Shown: piece by piece, positions 1 to 10,028 of the stretch
Layout: each line of letters starts with the position of its first letter
Position numbering within the stretch: position 1 is the stretch's first letter
Origin: Mycobacterium sp. SVM_VP21
Lineage (GTDB): Bacteria; Actinomycetota; Actinomycetes; Mycobacteriales; Mycobacteriaceae
Assembly: GCA_024758765.1 (NCBI GenBank)
Contig: CP101406.1
Coordinates: 310,001 to 374,000, forward strand
Direction of reading: 5' to 3'
Length of the DNA: 64,000 bases
Made by a program: the position numbers and the translations under genes
Notes under the pieces: model-generated
The model's input: the letters and a program-made list of their open reading frames with translations, nothing else
The model's database searches: none
What the model was told of the DNA's origin: nothing

Positions 1-932
1 TGTTCGGCGCTGCATTGCTCTACGGCGCCACCGGGACGCTGACGCTGCCGGATATCGGCGAGCAGTTGTTCGCTCACAGCAACGACCCGCTGGCGCTGAT
101 CGGCGCCGGACTGCTGCTAGTGGGCTTGTTCTTCAAAGTCGGCGCCGTGCCGTTCCATTCGTGGGTTCCCGACGTCTACGTCGGGGCGCCCACGCCGATC
201 ACCGGTTTCATGGCGGCAGCCACCAAGGTCGCCGCATTCGGGGCGATGCTGCGGATTCTCTACGTCGCACTGCCCGCGCTGCATGACCACTGGCGCCCAC
301 TGCTGTGGCTGATCGCGGTACTGACCATGGTGGTGGCCACCATCGCCGCGATCACCCAGACCGAGGTCAAGCGGATGCTGGCCTACTCCTCGATCGCCCA
401 CGCGGGCTTTGTGCTGACCGGTGTGCTGTCCGCGATTCCGGCGGGAATCTCCGCGACGCTGTTCTATCTGGTCGCCTACAGCTTCTCCACGGTGGGCGCC
501 TTCGCGGTGGTGAACCTGATTCGCAGCTCCAGCGGCGAAGAGGAGCTCGACATGTCGCGGTGGGCCGGGTTGGGCCGGCGTTATCCCGTTGTGGGCCTAC
601 TGTTTTCGATGTTCCTACTGGCGTTCGCCGGCATCCCGCTGACCAGTGGGTTCATCAGTAAGTTCGCGGTGTTCAAGGCCGCCGCCGAGGGTGGCGCGGC
701 GCCACTGGTGGTGGTCGGCGTGATCGCCAGCGGTGTCGCCGCCTACTTCTACGTCCGGGTGATCGTGTTGATGTTCTTCACCGACTCCCCCGCCGATCCG
801 CCGCACTTGGTGCTGCCGAGCGTATGGAGCAAGGCGGCCATCGCGCTGTGCGCCGCGATAACCGTACTACTGGGGGTACTGCCGCAGCCGCTGCTCGACC
901 TGGTGGACGCCGCAACCCAATTCGCGCAGTAA
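1..932 (+). CDS. nuoN: NADH-quinone oxidoreductase subunit N, C-terminal part
   Basis: This is the 3' part of a complex I membrane subunit; the 5' end lies beyond the left edge. The visible 300-odd residues form repeated hydrophobic helices of the proton-antiporter fold. They include the segments GLFFKVGAVPFHSWVPDVY and LAYSSIAHAG, which carry the conserved lysine and histidine of NuoN/NuoM/NuoL proton channels. In the family this subunit works in the inner membrane as part of NADH:menaquinone oxidoreductase. It is normally the last gene of the nuo operon, which fits the unrelated gene that follows after 39 bp. The reading frame is open to the window edge, so the first in-frame ATG at 15 is not the true start. 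Confidence 0.95.
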   Translation, partial: FGAALLYGATGTLTLPDIGEQLFAHSNDPLALIGAGLLLVGLFFKVGAVPFHSWVPDVYVGAPTPITGFMAAATKVAAFGAMLRILYVALPALHDHWRPLLWLIAVLTMVVATIAAITQTEVKRMLAYSSIAHAGFVLTGVLSAIPAGISATLFYLVAYSFSTVGAFAVVNLIRSSSGEEELDMSRWAGLGRRYPVVGLLFSMFLLAFAGIPLTSGFISKFAVFKAAAEGGAAPLVVVGVIASGVAAYFYVRVIVLMFFTDSPADPPHLVLPSVWSKAAIALCAAITVLLGVLPQPLLDLVDAATQFAQ

Positions 933-971
933 TCCAGCGCGCCCGTCGCGCGTCGGGTACATGATGGACAG

Positions 972-1460
972 ATGCAGGACGAGTCATTTCAGCAGTTGGT
1001 CACCATGCTGGACTACACCATGTTCGTGGTGACCACGGCGACCGACGAACGCGCCTCGGGTTGTCTGGTCGGGTTCGCCACCCAGAGCAGCATCGAGCCG
1101 CCGAGGTTCCTGGTGGGAATGTCCAAGCGCAACCACACCTTCGAGGTGGCTGCCGAGGCCGAACACTTGGCCGTTCACGTCCTGGCGCGCCGCGATATCG
1201 AGCTGGCCCGGCTGTTCGGCGGTCAAACCGGCGACGACATCGACAAATTCGAGCGCTGCTCCTGGCACAGCGGTCCCGCGGGAATGCCCATCCTCGACGA
1301 TGCGCCGGCATGGTTCGTCGGCAAAACACTGCGCCGGATCGACCTCGGTGACCACATGGGCTACCTGTTGGAACCCGTGGCCGGATATGCCGCCCAGGGC
1401 GACGAGGAGCTGCTGTCGCTTTCCGATGTCGACGATCTCCAACCGGGCCACACGGCCTGA
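972..1460 (+). CDS. flavin reductase family protein
   Basis: A 162-residue protein of the flavin reductase-like (FMN-binding split barrel) family. Features of the fold are the N-terminal FVVTTATDERASGCLVGFATQ strand pair, the PPRFLVGMSKRNHT segment that in relatives touches FMN, and a mid-protein FERCSWHSG turn. Relatives reduce free flavin with NAD(P)H for a partner monooxygenase or act as stand-alone FMN proteins; no partner monooxygenase is adjacent here. The ATG at 972 is chosen because the family begins close to this point, although no strong ribosome site precedes it. It is co-directional with nuoN but probably an independent gene. The substrate cannot be told from the sequence. Confidence 0.8.
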   Translation: MQDESFQQLVTMLDYTMFVVTTATDERASGCLVGFATQSSIEPPRFLVGMSKRNHTFEVAAEAEHLAVHVLARRDIELARLFGGQTGDDIDKFERCSWHSGPAGMPILDDAPAWFVGKTLRRIDLGDHMGYLLEPVAGYAAQGDEELLSLSDVDDLQPGHTA

Positions 1461-1479
1461 CCGGACGGCTGAGCGGCGA

Positions 1480-2478
1480 TCAGCCCGGTTCGCGCAGCGG
1501 AAGCCCGGCAGCGGTGTAGATCGCGTCGATGACGGTCATGTTCTCGATCGCGTCTTCCGGGGTGGTGCGCACCGGCACGCCACGCAGCACGGCGTCGGTG
1601 AACGCGTCGAGCTGGTAGGCATAGGACGCTCGGTGGGTGAAACGCTCGACGCGCTTGCCCTTCGTCGATCGGACCCGCAAGCGGTGGAAGTATTGCGGCA
1701 TCAGCGGGTTGAGCGCCCGCAGCTCGCCGTGCTCGCCGATTACCCGGGCGCTGATCTGGAGCAGGTTCGATGACCACAGCGAGCAGCGGATGGTCCCGGT
1801 GTGCCCGGCGGGAAACCGCAGCTGTGCCGTCATGGCCCGGTCGACGAGCGGATCGCGCAACTTCGCCTGCGCCGAAACGACTTCCGGGGTAGCGCCGCCG
1901 AAGGTGCGGGCCATGTGCACCGCATAGCAGCCGGCGTCCATCAACGCCCCACCGGCCAGCGCATACCGATAGCGGATGTCGGAGAAGCGGGGCAGCGGAA
2001 AGCTCAGCGCGGTGTCCACGTGCCGCAGCTCGCCCAGTTCGCCGGAGGCGATGATCTCTTCGATGCGCGCGGTCATCGGGTGGTAGCGGTAGTGAAACGC
2101 CTCCATCACCACCCGATCCGAGCCCGCAGCCGCCGCGGCCATCTCGCGGGCTTCCTCGGCGTTGGCGGTGAACGGCTTCTCGCACAGCACGTGCTTGCCG
2201 GCATCCAGTGCGGCGCGGGTCCATCTGCCGTGCAGGTGGTTCGGCAGCGGGTTGTAGATGGCATCGACCTCGGGATCGGCGATCAACGCGTTGTAGCTGG
2301 CGTGCACCCGGTCGATGCCGTGTTTAGCGGCAAACGCCCGAGCCCGGCCGATGTCGCGTGCTGCCACTGCGCTCACCACGACTTCGGGGTTGGCGGCGGC
2401 AGGTTTGAGCAGTGCATCCGGGGTGATCCGCGCCGCTCCGAGCACGCCGATACGCAGCATCGTCGCGGTTCCGGTCAC
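1480..2478 (-). CDS. Gfo/Idh/MocA family NAD(P)-dependent oxidoreductase
   Basis: A 332-residue dehydrogenase. The N-terminal Rossmann fold is marked by GVLGAARI (residues 11-18), and the family's catalytic EKP motif is at 100-102 (CEKPF). A C-terminal Gfo/Idh substrate domain follows, ending in a region rich in polar residues. Relatives oxidise or reduce sugars, cyclitols or trans-dihydrodiols with NAD(P). I chose a GTG start at 2478 because it overlaps the stop of the upstream PIG-L gene by four bases (GTGA), a typical coupled joint; an ATG at 2460 is the alternative. It is the last gene of a three-gene minus-strand operon TetR / PIG-L deacetylase / this enzyme, which points to metabolism of a sugar or pseudo-sugar conjugate. 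The substrate is unknown. Confidence 0.85.
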   Translation of the reverse strand: MTGTATMLRIGVLGAARITPDALLKPAAANPEVVVSAVAARDIGRARAFAAKHGIDRVHASYNALIADPEVDAIYNPLPNHLHGRWTRAALDAGKHVLCEKPFTANAEEAREMAAAAAGSDRVVMEAFHYRYHPMTARIEEIIASGELGELRHVDTALSFPLPRFSDIRYRYALAGGALMDAGCYAVHMARTFGGATPEVVSAQAKLRDPLVDRAMTAQLRFPAGHTGTIRCSLWSSNLLQISARVIGEHGELRALNPLMPQYFHRLRVRSTKGKRVERFTHRASYAYQLDAFTDAVLRGVPVRTTPEDAIENMTVIDAIYTAAGLPLREPG

Positions 2479-3170
2479 CCGACGGCACTCCTCTGCAGCA
2501 GGAACCCGGCCACCCGGCGACCGGGTTGGGCCGAGGTGGTCATCTCGACCACGCGGCGCGCCTGCTCGTGCACCGGGGTGGCCGGGTCGAGCACCGCCAG
2601 GTAGACCTCGTGGGCGGACAGGGACTGCGTCGCGATGTCGAGGTAGTCCGCCACGTCCTCGACGTGGGTGGCCCCCGGGCCGCCCTGGAACAGCCAGCGT
2701 GGCGGGTCCTCGCACGTGTCCCAGGCGTCGGTGACTGCGGCGGCGAATTCGATGTGGTCACGCTGGTTGGGCATGCCCGGCCCGAACTCCGCACCGCCGT
2801 AGATCGTCACCACTACGTCGGGTCGCACCGCGCCGATCACCGAGACAATCTTGGCGCGCAACTCCGGCGTGTTGCGGATGTTGCTGTCCGGGAAACCCCA
2901 GAAGTCGACGTCAGAGACCCCCACGATGGCCGCCGCCCGCCGTTGCTCATCCTCGCGCAGCGGCCCGGCCTGCGCCGGCTCCATGCCGGCAATGCCCGCT
3001 TCCCCACTGCTGGCCAGCGCATAGCGGACGGTCTTACCGGCGGCAGTCCATTTGGCCACTGCGGCGGCGACGCCGTATTCCGGATCGTCGGGGTGCGGCA
3101 CCAACACCAGCAGCGACGTCCATTCTTGCGGGAAGGGCTGTGGCCCGGAGGGCCCGAACGGCTGAGCCAT
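2475..3170 (-). CDS. PIG-L family deacetylase
   Basis: A 231-residue LmbE/PIG-L-fold protein. The signature PHPDDPE (residues 25-31) supplies the first zinc histidine and the catalytic aspartate, and NQRDH (H139) supplies the later histidine ligand. The family removes acetyl groups from N-acetylglucosaminyl substrates; in mycobacteria the best known members are MshB and Mca of mycothiol metabolism. This protein is shorter than both and resembles the uncharacterised Rv0323c type more closely, so I do not assign it to mycothiol. It sits four bases downstream of a TetR regulator and overlaps the next gene, so the three are surely one transcript. Length and motif completeness suggest an active enzyme. 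Confidence 0.85.
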   Translation of the reverse strand: MAQPFGPSGPQPFPQEWTSLLVLVPHPDDPEYGVAAAVAKWTAAGKTVRYALASSGEAGIAGMEPAQAGPLREDEQRRAAAIVGVSDVDFWGFPDSNIRNTPELRAKIVSVIGAVRPDVVVTIYGGAEFGPGMPNQRDHIEFAAAVTDAWDTCEDPPRWLFQGGPGATHVEDVADYLDIATQSLSAHEVYLAVLDPATPVHEQARRVVEMTTSAQPGRRVAGFLLQRSAVG

Positions 3171-3174
3171 GGGT

Positions 3175-4961
<1,787 letters not shown>

Positions 4962-4962
<1 letters not shown>

Positions 4963-6077
4963 TGCTGGGGCCACTCGACGAATTCCCGGTTCACCAACTA
5001 CCGCAGCCAATCGCCTGGCCGGGCTCCTCGGATCGCAACTTCTACGACCGGTGCTATCTGAATGCCCACGACCGCACCGGGGACATCTTCTTGATCACCG
5101 GGTGCGGCTACTACCCCAACCTCGGCGTCAAGGACGCCTACGTGCTGGTACGCCGCGGCGACACCCAGACCGCGGTGCACCTGTCCGACGCCATCGACCA
5201 AGACCGGCTCAACCAGCGCATCGGCGCCTACCGCATCGAGGTCACCGATCCGCTGCGCTCCCTGCGGGTGGTCATGGATGAGACCGAGGGCATCGCGCTG
5301 GATCTGCGCTGGGAGGGCCTGTTCGACCCCGTGCAGGAGCAGCGGCACATCCTGCGGACCGGCAACCGGGTGACCCTGGACGCGCAGCGGTTCGCTCAAT
5401 TGGGCTCGTGGAGTGGGCAGATCGCGATCGATGGTGAGGAGATCGCCGTCGACCCCGCGGTCTGGATCGGCTCTCGCGACCGCTCCTGGGGCATCCGCCC
5501 GGTCGGTGAACGCGAACCGGCGGGCCGGCCCGCAGACCCGCCGTTCGACGGCATGTGGTGGCTGTATCTGCCGATGGCGTTCGAGGACTTCGCGGTGGTG
5601 ATGATCATCCAGGAGGAGCCCAACGGTTTCCGTTCGCTCAACGACTGCAGCCGGGTCTGGCGCGACGGCCGTGTCGAGCAGCTGGGCTGGCCACGGATCT
5701 CCACTCGCTACCGCTCTGGCACCCGCATCGCCACCGGAGCCACCATCGAGGCCACCCGCCCCGATGGCACACCGGTGGTGTTCGAGGTGGAATCCAAACT
5801 GCCGGTGCCCATTCACGTCGGCGGCGGCTACGGCGGCGACATCGACTGGCTGCACGGTGAGTGGAAGGGCGAGAAGTTCACCGAGCGCCTGACTTATGAC
5901 ATGAACGATCCAGGCATCCTGGGGCGCACCAGCTTCGGGATGATCGACCACGTGGGGCGCGCAGTGTGCCGCGACGGCGACGCCGCCCCGGTCGAGGGTT
6001 GGGGGCTCTACGAGCACGGCGTGTTGGGCCGGCATGACCCGACGGGATTCCCCGACTGGGTCACTATGGCACCCTAG
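4962..6077 (+). CDS. conserved hypothetical protein, translationally coupled to the APH-like kinase
   Basis: A 371-residue protein of a family I do not recognise with a defined activity; mycobacterial relatives often sit beside APH-like kinases. It has no signal peptide and no membrane segment. The sequence is beta-rich with many conserved aromatics and acidic residues, for example DRNFYDRCYLNAHD near the N-terminus, VWIGSRDRSWGIRPVG in the middle and WGLYEHGVLGRH near the C-terminus, which resembles a lipocalin- or AttH-like double barrel. The start is the ATG at 4962, which shares its first base with the kinase stop codon; the frame is open further upstream but there it runs through the kinase. 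The pairing suggests that one protein binds what the other phosphorylates, which is inference only. Confidence 0.7.
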
Positions 6078-6245
6078 GAGCTCGTCTCTTCTACGGCGTT
6101 TCGTCGTGTCGCCCTGCACACTCAACGCCCTGAACGCACACTCAACGCAAGGGGCGAGAACCATTCGCCACGTCGGCGCTCGTTGACTGTGCATCTGAGG
6201 CATTGACTGTGCGGTCAAACCATGGCTGCATGCTCGCCCACCGCG
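6078..6245. repeat. convergent intergenic region with paired direct and inverted repeats
   Basis: This gap between convergent genes holds two direct copies of GCACACTCAACGC (6116-6128 and 6136-6148, 20-bp period). They are followed by two near-complementary copies facing the other way, CGTTGACTGTGC (6181-6192) and ATTGACTGTGC (6202-6212). The two sets could pair into a long stem. It may serve as a bidirectional terminator or be a small intergenic repeat family. No coding potential is seen. Confidence 0.6.
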
Positions 6246-7265
6246 CTAACCAGCCGCTCCCTTGGCAGTGGATAGTTCCCTGACGATCTCACCGATCAAC
6301 GCCGGGGCGATCGGGGCCGCCTGGTAAACGCAGACGGTGTCCGCGATTCCGTCGACCCGGTCGCGGATGCGCTCGGCCACCTGCGCCGGAGTACCGCATG
6401 CGGCGATGGTGTGCAGGATCTCGTCGGTGATCCGTGCGCCCATCTGCGCCCATTGGCCCTGCTTGGACAGTGCGTTGAGTTCGGGCTGCAGATCCTGCCA
6501 GCCGTGCGCAGCCAGCACCGGGGCGTACGCCGGCGTCGACGCGTAGAAGCCGAGCAGCATTCGGGCGGCGGCCTCAGCGGCCTCCCGCTCGGCATCGGTG
6601 GCGCCGGTGGCCACGATGATTTCCGGCACGACCGCGAAATCCTCGGCCCGACGCCCTGCCTGGGCAAGCCCCGCGTGCACCGCGGACATGGTGCTCTCAT
6701 GCAGGAATCGCTTGGTGGAGAACGGCATCACCAGTAGGCCGTCGGCGTGCGCCGCGGCCGCACGGGTCAACCGTGGTCCCAGCGCGCCGACGTAGATCGG
6801 TGGTGGCCCGTACGGATTCGGTCCGGGGCTGAACGTCGGCGTCATCAACGTGTGCCGGTAGTAGTCACCACGAAAATCCAGGCGGTCACCGGTGTTCCAC
6901 GATTCGAAGATCGCCCGCAGCGCTGCAACGAGTTCGACCATGCGGTCCACCGGCCGGTCGAAGGCGGCGCCGAACCGCTTCTCGATCTGGGCGCGCACCT
7001 GCGTGCCCAGCCCCAGGACGAATCGCCCGCCACTGAGTAACTGGTGATCGTTGGCCTGGTGAGCCAAATGGATCGGGTTGCGGGGGAACGCAATCGCGAC
7101 GTTGGTCATCAAGTCCAGGCCGCCCACACCGGCTGCCAGTGTCAACGGCGCGAACACGTCGTGCGGACCTTCGAAGGTGAACACCCCGCCGACCCCGGCA
7201 TCACGCAGCTCGCGGGCCTGATCGACGACACCGGTCAGCCCGCTGAGAGCAGTAAGTACTTTCAA
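6246..7265 (-). CDS. LLM class F420-dependent oxidoreductase (TIGR03617-like)
   Basis: A 339-residue luciferase-like TIM-barrel enzyme. It begins MKVLTALSGL as in the actinobacterial F420-dependent subfamily (MSMEG_2256 type) and contains the FALGLGTQVRAQIEKRFG-like substrate and cofactor loop (here FVLGLGTQV), PPIYVGALGPRLTRAAA and a HADGLL segment. The family uses reduced deazaflavin F420 for hydride transfer to varied substrates; this one is not identifiable. The start appears to be TTG at 7265, since the family N-terminus matches exactly there and no ATG or GTG lies nearby. It lies 18 bp downstream of an alpha/beta hydrolase gene on the same strand, so a two-gene operon is likely. Confidence 0.85.
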   Translation of the reverse strand: MKVLTALSGLTGVVDQARELRDAGVGGVFTFEGPHDVFAPLTLAAGVGGLDLMTNVAIAFPRNPIHLAHQANDHQLLSGGRFVLGLGTQVRAQIEKRFGAAFDRPVDRMVELVAALRAIFESWNTGDRLDFRGDYYRHTLMTPTFSPGPNPYGPPPIYVGALGPRLTRAAAAHADGLLVMPFSTKRFLHESTMSAVHAGLAQAGRRAEDFAVVPEIIVATGATDAEREAAEAAARMLLGFYASTPAYAPVLAAHGWQDLQPELNALSKQGQWAQMGARITDEILHTIAACGTPAQVAERIRDRVDGIADTVCVYQAAPIAPALIGEIVRELSTAKGAAG

Positions 7266-7283
7266 CGCGATTCGTCCGGGCCC

Positions 7284-8279
7284 TTATGAACTGATCTCGG
7301 ACCCGACGGCCAGACCACCGGCGGATCCGGTAGCCAGGTCCACCAGTTCGCGAAGCTCGCGGTTCACCGCAGCGGGGTGCTCGAGGATCGAGCAGTGGCC
7401 CCCGCTGACTTCGACGAACCGGGCGAGATTGGGTGCAGCGTCGGCGATTCGCTGTGAGGCCGCCAGCGGCAACAGCCGGTCCCGGGTGCTACCGATGACC
7501 AGGGTCGGCACGGTCAGACCGTCGAGGTTGATGAAGGACGCCGGACCGAGTGCATCGACCAGCGCCCGCACCCAGTGTCCACGGCTGGCCGCCGGTGTCT
7601 TGGCGAACAGATCGCAGATCAACGAGGACACCCACGGGTCAGCTTCACCGCCGACGGCAAGCATGTGCACGAATCGCCGCACCGCCAGGTTCGCCGGCCC
7701 AACGATCGGCACGTTGCCAAACGCCAGCAGCCCGCGCCGAGCTGCCTGCACCCGGGCGCGCTGCAGAGGCGGAGGCACCTGGAACAGTTCGACTTCGGCC
7801 AGCAAGTTGCCGATGGTGGTGTTGATCAGCGCTACCGCATCGGCACGCTCGTGCACTCGGTGCCGATAGCGGTCAGACCAAGCGCTGATTGCCATGCCGC
7901 CCATCGAATGTCCGGCGATGACGGCACGCTCCCCCGGCGCCAGGGTGGCCTCCAGCACCGCGTCCAGATCGGAGGCCAGGTGTGTGAGGCTGTATCCGCC
8001 GCGCTTGGGCACGCCACTACGTCCATGGCCGCGGTGGTCGTAGGCGATCACCCGGTGATCGACACTCAGGTCGGCAATCTGATGTCCCCACACCCGAACT
8101 GCGCAGGTGATGCCGTGCGCCAGCACGATCGGGTAGCCGTCGGCCGGCCCGAAAACCTGAGTGTGCAACTTTGTTCCGTCGGCCGCCCGGACCGCCATGG
8201 TGCGGGCCGGCGGCAATTCCGCCGGGAACGTACCGGCATTTCGCCGCCGACTGGACCCCGAACCACTCAGAGCACTCAT
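7284..8279 (-). CDS. alpha/beta hydrolase
   Basis: A 331-residue alpha/beta hydrolase-fold enzyme. The oxyanion segment is VLAHGIT (about 52-58), the nucleophile elbow GHSMGG has S125, and the likely catalytic histidine is in SGGHCSILEHP near the C-terminus. An insertion between core strands, LINTTIGNLLAEVELFQVPPP onward, forms a lid. The start at 8279 is preferred over an upstream in-frame codon at 8324 because GAGG stands about six bases before it. It precedes the F420-dependent oxidoreductase gene and is divergent from the quinone reductase gene at 8379. It may be an esterase or epoxide-type hydrolase; the substrate is unknown. Confidence 0.85.
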   Translation of the reverse strand: MSALSGSGSSRRRNAGTFPAELPPARTMAVRAADGTKLHTQVFGPADGYPIVLAHGITCAVRVWGHQIADLSVDHRVIAYDHRGHGRSGVPKRGGYSLTHLASDLDAVLEATLAPGERAVIAGHSMGGMAISAWSDRYRHRVHERADAVALINTTIGNLLAEVELFQVPPPLQRARVQAARRGLLAFGNVPIVGPANLAVRRFVHMLAVGGEADPWVSSLICDLFAKTPAASRGHWVRALVDALGPASFINLDGLTVPTLVIGSTRDRLLPLAASQRIADAAPNLARFVEVSGGHCSILEHPAAVNRELRELVDLATGSAGGLAVGSEISS

Positions 8280-8378
8280 CGCCACCTCATCGGAAATGCG
8301 GCAACGCTGCCGCATCGCGAGCATACGCCTGCGTGGACTAGGTTTTCACCGAAAGCACTACTGACGAAGGGTTCGCCC

Positions 8379-9353
8379 ATGCGCGCGGTACAGATTTCCC
8401 AACTCGACGGACCGGAAGCTGCCCAGGTAGTCGATCTCGACGAACCGGCGGGCGAGGGCCTGGTAGTCATCGACATCCACGCCGCCGGGGTGGCGTTTCC
8501 CGATGTGTTGCAATCCCGCGGGCTCTATCAGCACAAGCCGGAGCTGCCGTTCGTGCCGGGCGGCGAGGCGGCCGGTGTGGTGCGTAGCGCACCGGACGGC
8601 GCGCATGTGCGAGCCGGTGACCGGGTGGCGGTTTTGACCATGCTCAACGGCGGGATGGCGCAAGTGATCGCGGCGCCTGCCGCCCAAGTGTTCAAGCTGC
8701 CGGACACGGTGTCCTTCGAGGCCGGTGCCGGACTGTTGTTCAACGACCTGACGGTGTTGTTCGCGCTGACCACGCGTGGCCAGCTGGCCGAAGGCGCCAC
8801 GGTGTTGGTGCACGGCGCCGCCGGCGGGATCGGCACCTCCACGCTGCGGCTGGCCGGACCGCTGGGGGCCTCACGGGTGATCGCGGTGGTTTCCACCGAG
8901 GCCAAAGCCGAAGTGGCGCGGACTGCGGGCGCCACCGACACCGTGCTCGCCGACGGATTCCGCGAGGCGGTGGCCGAGCTGACCGGCGGGCGCGGGGTGG
9001 ACCTGGTGCTCGACCCGGTGGGCGGTGACCGGGTCACCGACTCGCTGAGGTCACTCGCCCCCGGCGGAAAGCTGTTGGTGGTGGGCTTCACCGGTGGCGA
9101 CATCCCGACGGTGAAGGTGAACCGGCTGCTGCTCAACAATGTCGACGTGGTGGGCGTCGGCTGGGGCGCGTGGGTGATGTCGCACCCGGGCGAGCTGGAG
9201 CGCCAATGGGAGACATTGGAGCCGCTGCTGGCCTCCGGCAAAGTGGCCGCGCCGCAACCGGATGTATTCGGCCTCGATCGCGCCGCAGATGCGTTGGCCG
9301 CACTGGAGAATCGCACCGCGGCCGGCAAGGTCGTGCTGCGGATGCGCGACTAG
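8379..9353 (+). CDS. NADPH:quinone oxidoreductase family (MDR superfamily)
   Basis: A 324-residue zinc-free medium-chain dehydrogenase/reductase. The N-terminal GroES-like catalytic half runs from MRAVQISQLDGPEAAQVVDL. The nucleotide-binding half has VLVHGAAGGIGTSTLRLA as the NADP-binding motif, then LDPVGGD and the conserved LLNNVDVVGVGWGAW segment typical of qor-like enzymes. These proteins reduce quinones or enoyl-type carbonyls with NADPH. The ATG at 8379 is the family start; a frame open back to 7575 runs antisense through the hydrolase gene and was discarded. Its intergenic region with the hydrolase is about 100 bp and probably holds two divergent promoters. Confidence 0.88.
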   Translation: MRAVQISQLDGPEAAQVVDLDEPAGEGLVVIDIHAAGVAFPDVLQSRGLYQHKPELPFVPGGEAAGVVRSAPDGAHVRAGDRVAVLTMLNGGMAQVIAAPAAQVFKLPDTVSFEAGAGLLFNDLTVLFALTTRGQLAEGATVLVHGAAGGIGTSTLRLAGPLGASRVIAVVSTEAKAEVARTAGATDTVLADGFREAVAELTGGRGVDLVLDPVGGDRVTDSLRSLAPGGKLLVVGFTGGDIPTVKVNRLLLNNVDVVGVGWGAWVMSHPGELERQWETLEPLLASGKVAAPQPDVFGLDRAADALAALENRTAAGKVVLRMRD

Positions 9354-9591
9354 GCCGCCGGGCAGCGAGCCGAAACAGTTTCCCACGCGCGCAGATCCGC
9401 CATCCACCCTGCGGTAGCCGCGATCGCTCCCGGTGAGCACGTACGGATCCAGGAGCCCTGCGACCGAGATCGACGAGAGGCTAACGGCGGTTGCGGATGC
9501 AGTCGTAGTTTCGCCGGTGCAGCCGCCCACCGAGCAACCACCACAGCACGGGTGGCGGGTCTGACGCTGACACGCCGAGCTCATCACTGCG
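9354..9591. other. intergenic stretch without recognised features
   Basis: About 240 bp after the quinone reductase gene, leading into the short ORF at 9592. No credible gene, repeat or terminator hairpin is seen. A reverse frame is open over part of it but has no usable start. Confidence 0.5.
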
Positions 9592-9735
9592 ATGCGTATG
9601 AGCCTTGTCGATGGCGGATGGCCGGCCGAGTGGGCCGCAGCCGCCATCGATGAAAATCTGGCTATCGCGTCCACGTACCCGGCTGGAACCGTCATTGAAC
9701 GAAAGTTCGACGAATACCGAGCACGAACCGCCTAG
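9592..9735 (+). CDS. possible 47-residue protein or gene remnant
   Basis: A short frame with ATG at 9592 and a second ATG at 9598, bounded upstream by two stops, ends at TAG 9733-9735. Its composition is protein-like: an N-terminal SLVDGGWPAEWAAAAIDENL helix and a charged IERKFDEYRARTA tail. I do not recognise it, and no convincing ribosome site precedes it. It lies just before the toxin-antitoxin promoter and may be the remnant of a gene damaged when that module arrived. A reverse-strand frame over the same bases is also open, so coding here is uncertain. Confidence 0.25.
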   Translation: MRMSLVDGGWPAEWAAAAIDENLAIASTYPAGTVIERKFDEYRARTA

Positions 9736-9756
9736 CCGCGATCCCGCTCACATGCA

Positions 9757-9806
9757 GTTGACCAACTATGTTGACCAACCCTGGTCAACTACTTAGCATC
9801 GATGTC
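9757..9806 (+). promoter_or_regulatory. toxin-antitoxin promoter with overlapping operator
   Basis: There are three copies of one half-site: GTTGACCA at 9757-9764 and 9770-9777, and its inverse TGGTCAAC at 9782-9789. The last two form a perfect inverted repeat with a 4-bp spacer. A -35 box TTGACC (9771-9776) lies inside the second half-site, and a -10 box TAGCAT (9794-9799) follows at 17-bp spacing. The ATG of the antitoxin is seven bases after the -10, so the transcript should be nearly leaderless. This is the expected layout for autorepression. Confidence 0.65.
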
Positions 9807-10028
9807 ATGAAGCAGGTCAAGGTCCAGTACGCGAAGACACACCTGTCGGCGCTGATCGCCGCCGTCGAGGGCGGCGAAGAGTTTGTCATCGCCCGCGGCG
9901 ACCAGCCGGCAGCCCGCCTGGTCCCGCTCGCCAGCCAAGGTGATCGCGAGCTCGGCTTCGTCCCCTACGCGGTTCCCGATGAGTTCTTCGACCCACTGCC
10001 CGAAGATGAACTCACCGCATGGCAGTGA
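9807..10028 (+). CDS. type II antitoxin, Phd/YefM family
   Basis: A 73-residue antitoxin. The N-terminal Phd/YefM DNA-binding region is MKQVKVQYAKTHLSALIAAV, with the typical EEFVIARGDQPAARLVPL beta-hairpin. The flexible acidic tail ending DPLPEDELTAWQ would wrap the toxin. The ATG at 9807 fits both the family start and a -10 box just upstream; an in-frame ATG at 9768 lies within the operator and was rejected. It overlaps the PIN toxin gene by 10 bp. In such pairs the antitoxin neutralises the toxin and, as a complex, represses the promoter. Confidence 0.88.
   Translation: MKQVKVQYAKTHLSALIAAVEGGEEFVIARGDQPAARLVPLASQGDRELGFVPYAVPDEFFDPLPEDELTAWQ

Noticed and set aside
7575..8378. Long N-terminal extension of the quinone reductase frame
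   Set aside because: This part is antisense to the hydrolase gene and does not match the family; the true start is the ATG at 8379.
9540..9720. Reverse-strand open frame over the short ORF before the antitoxin
   Set aside because: It reads plausibly in places (DPPPVLWWLLGGRLHRR) but no ATG, GTG or TTG start with a ribosome site is available and no family is recognised.
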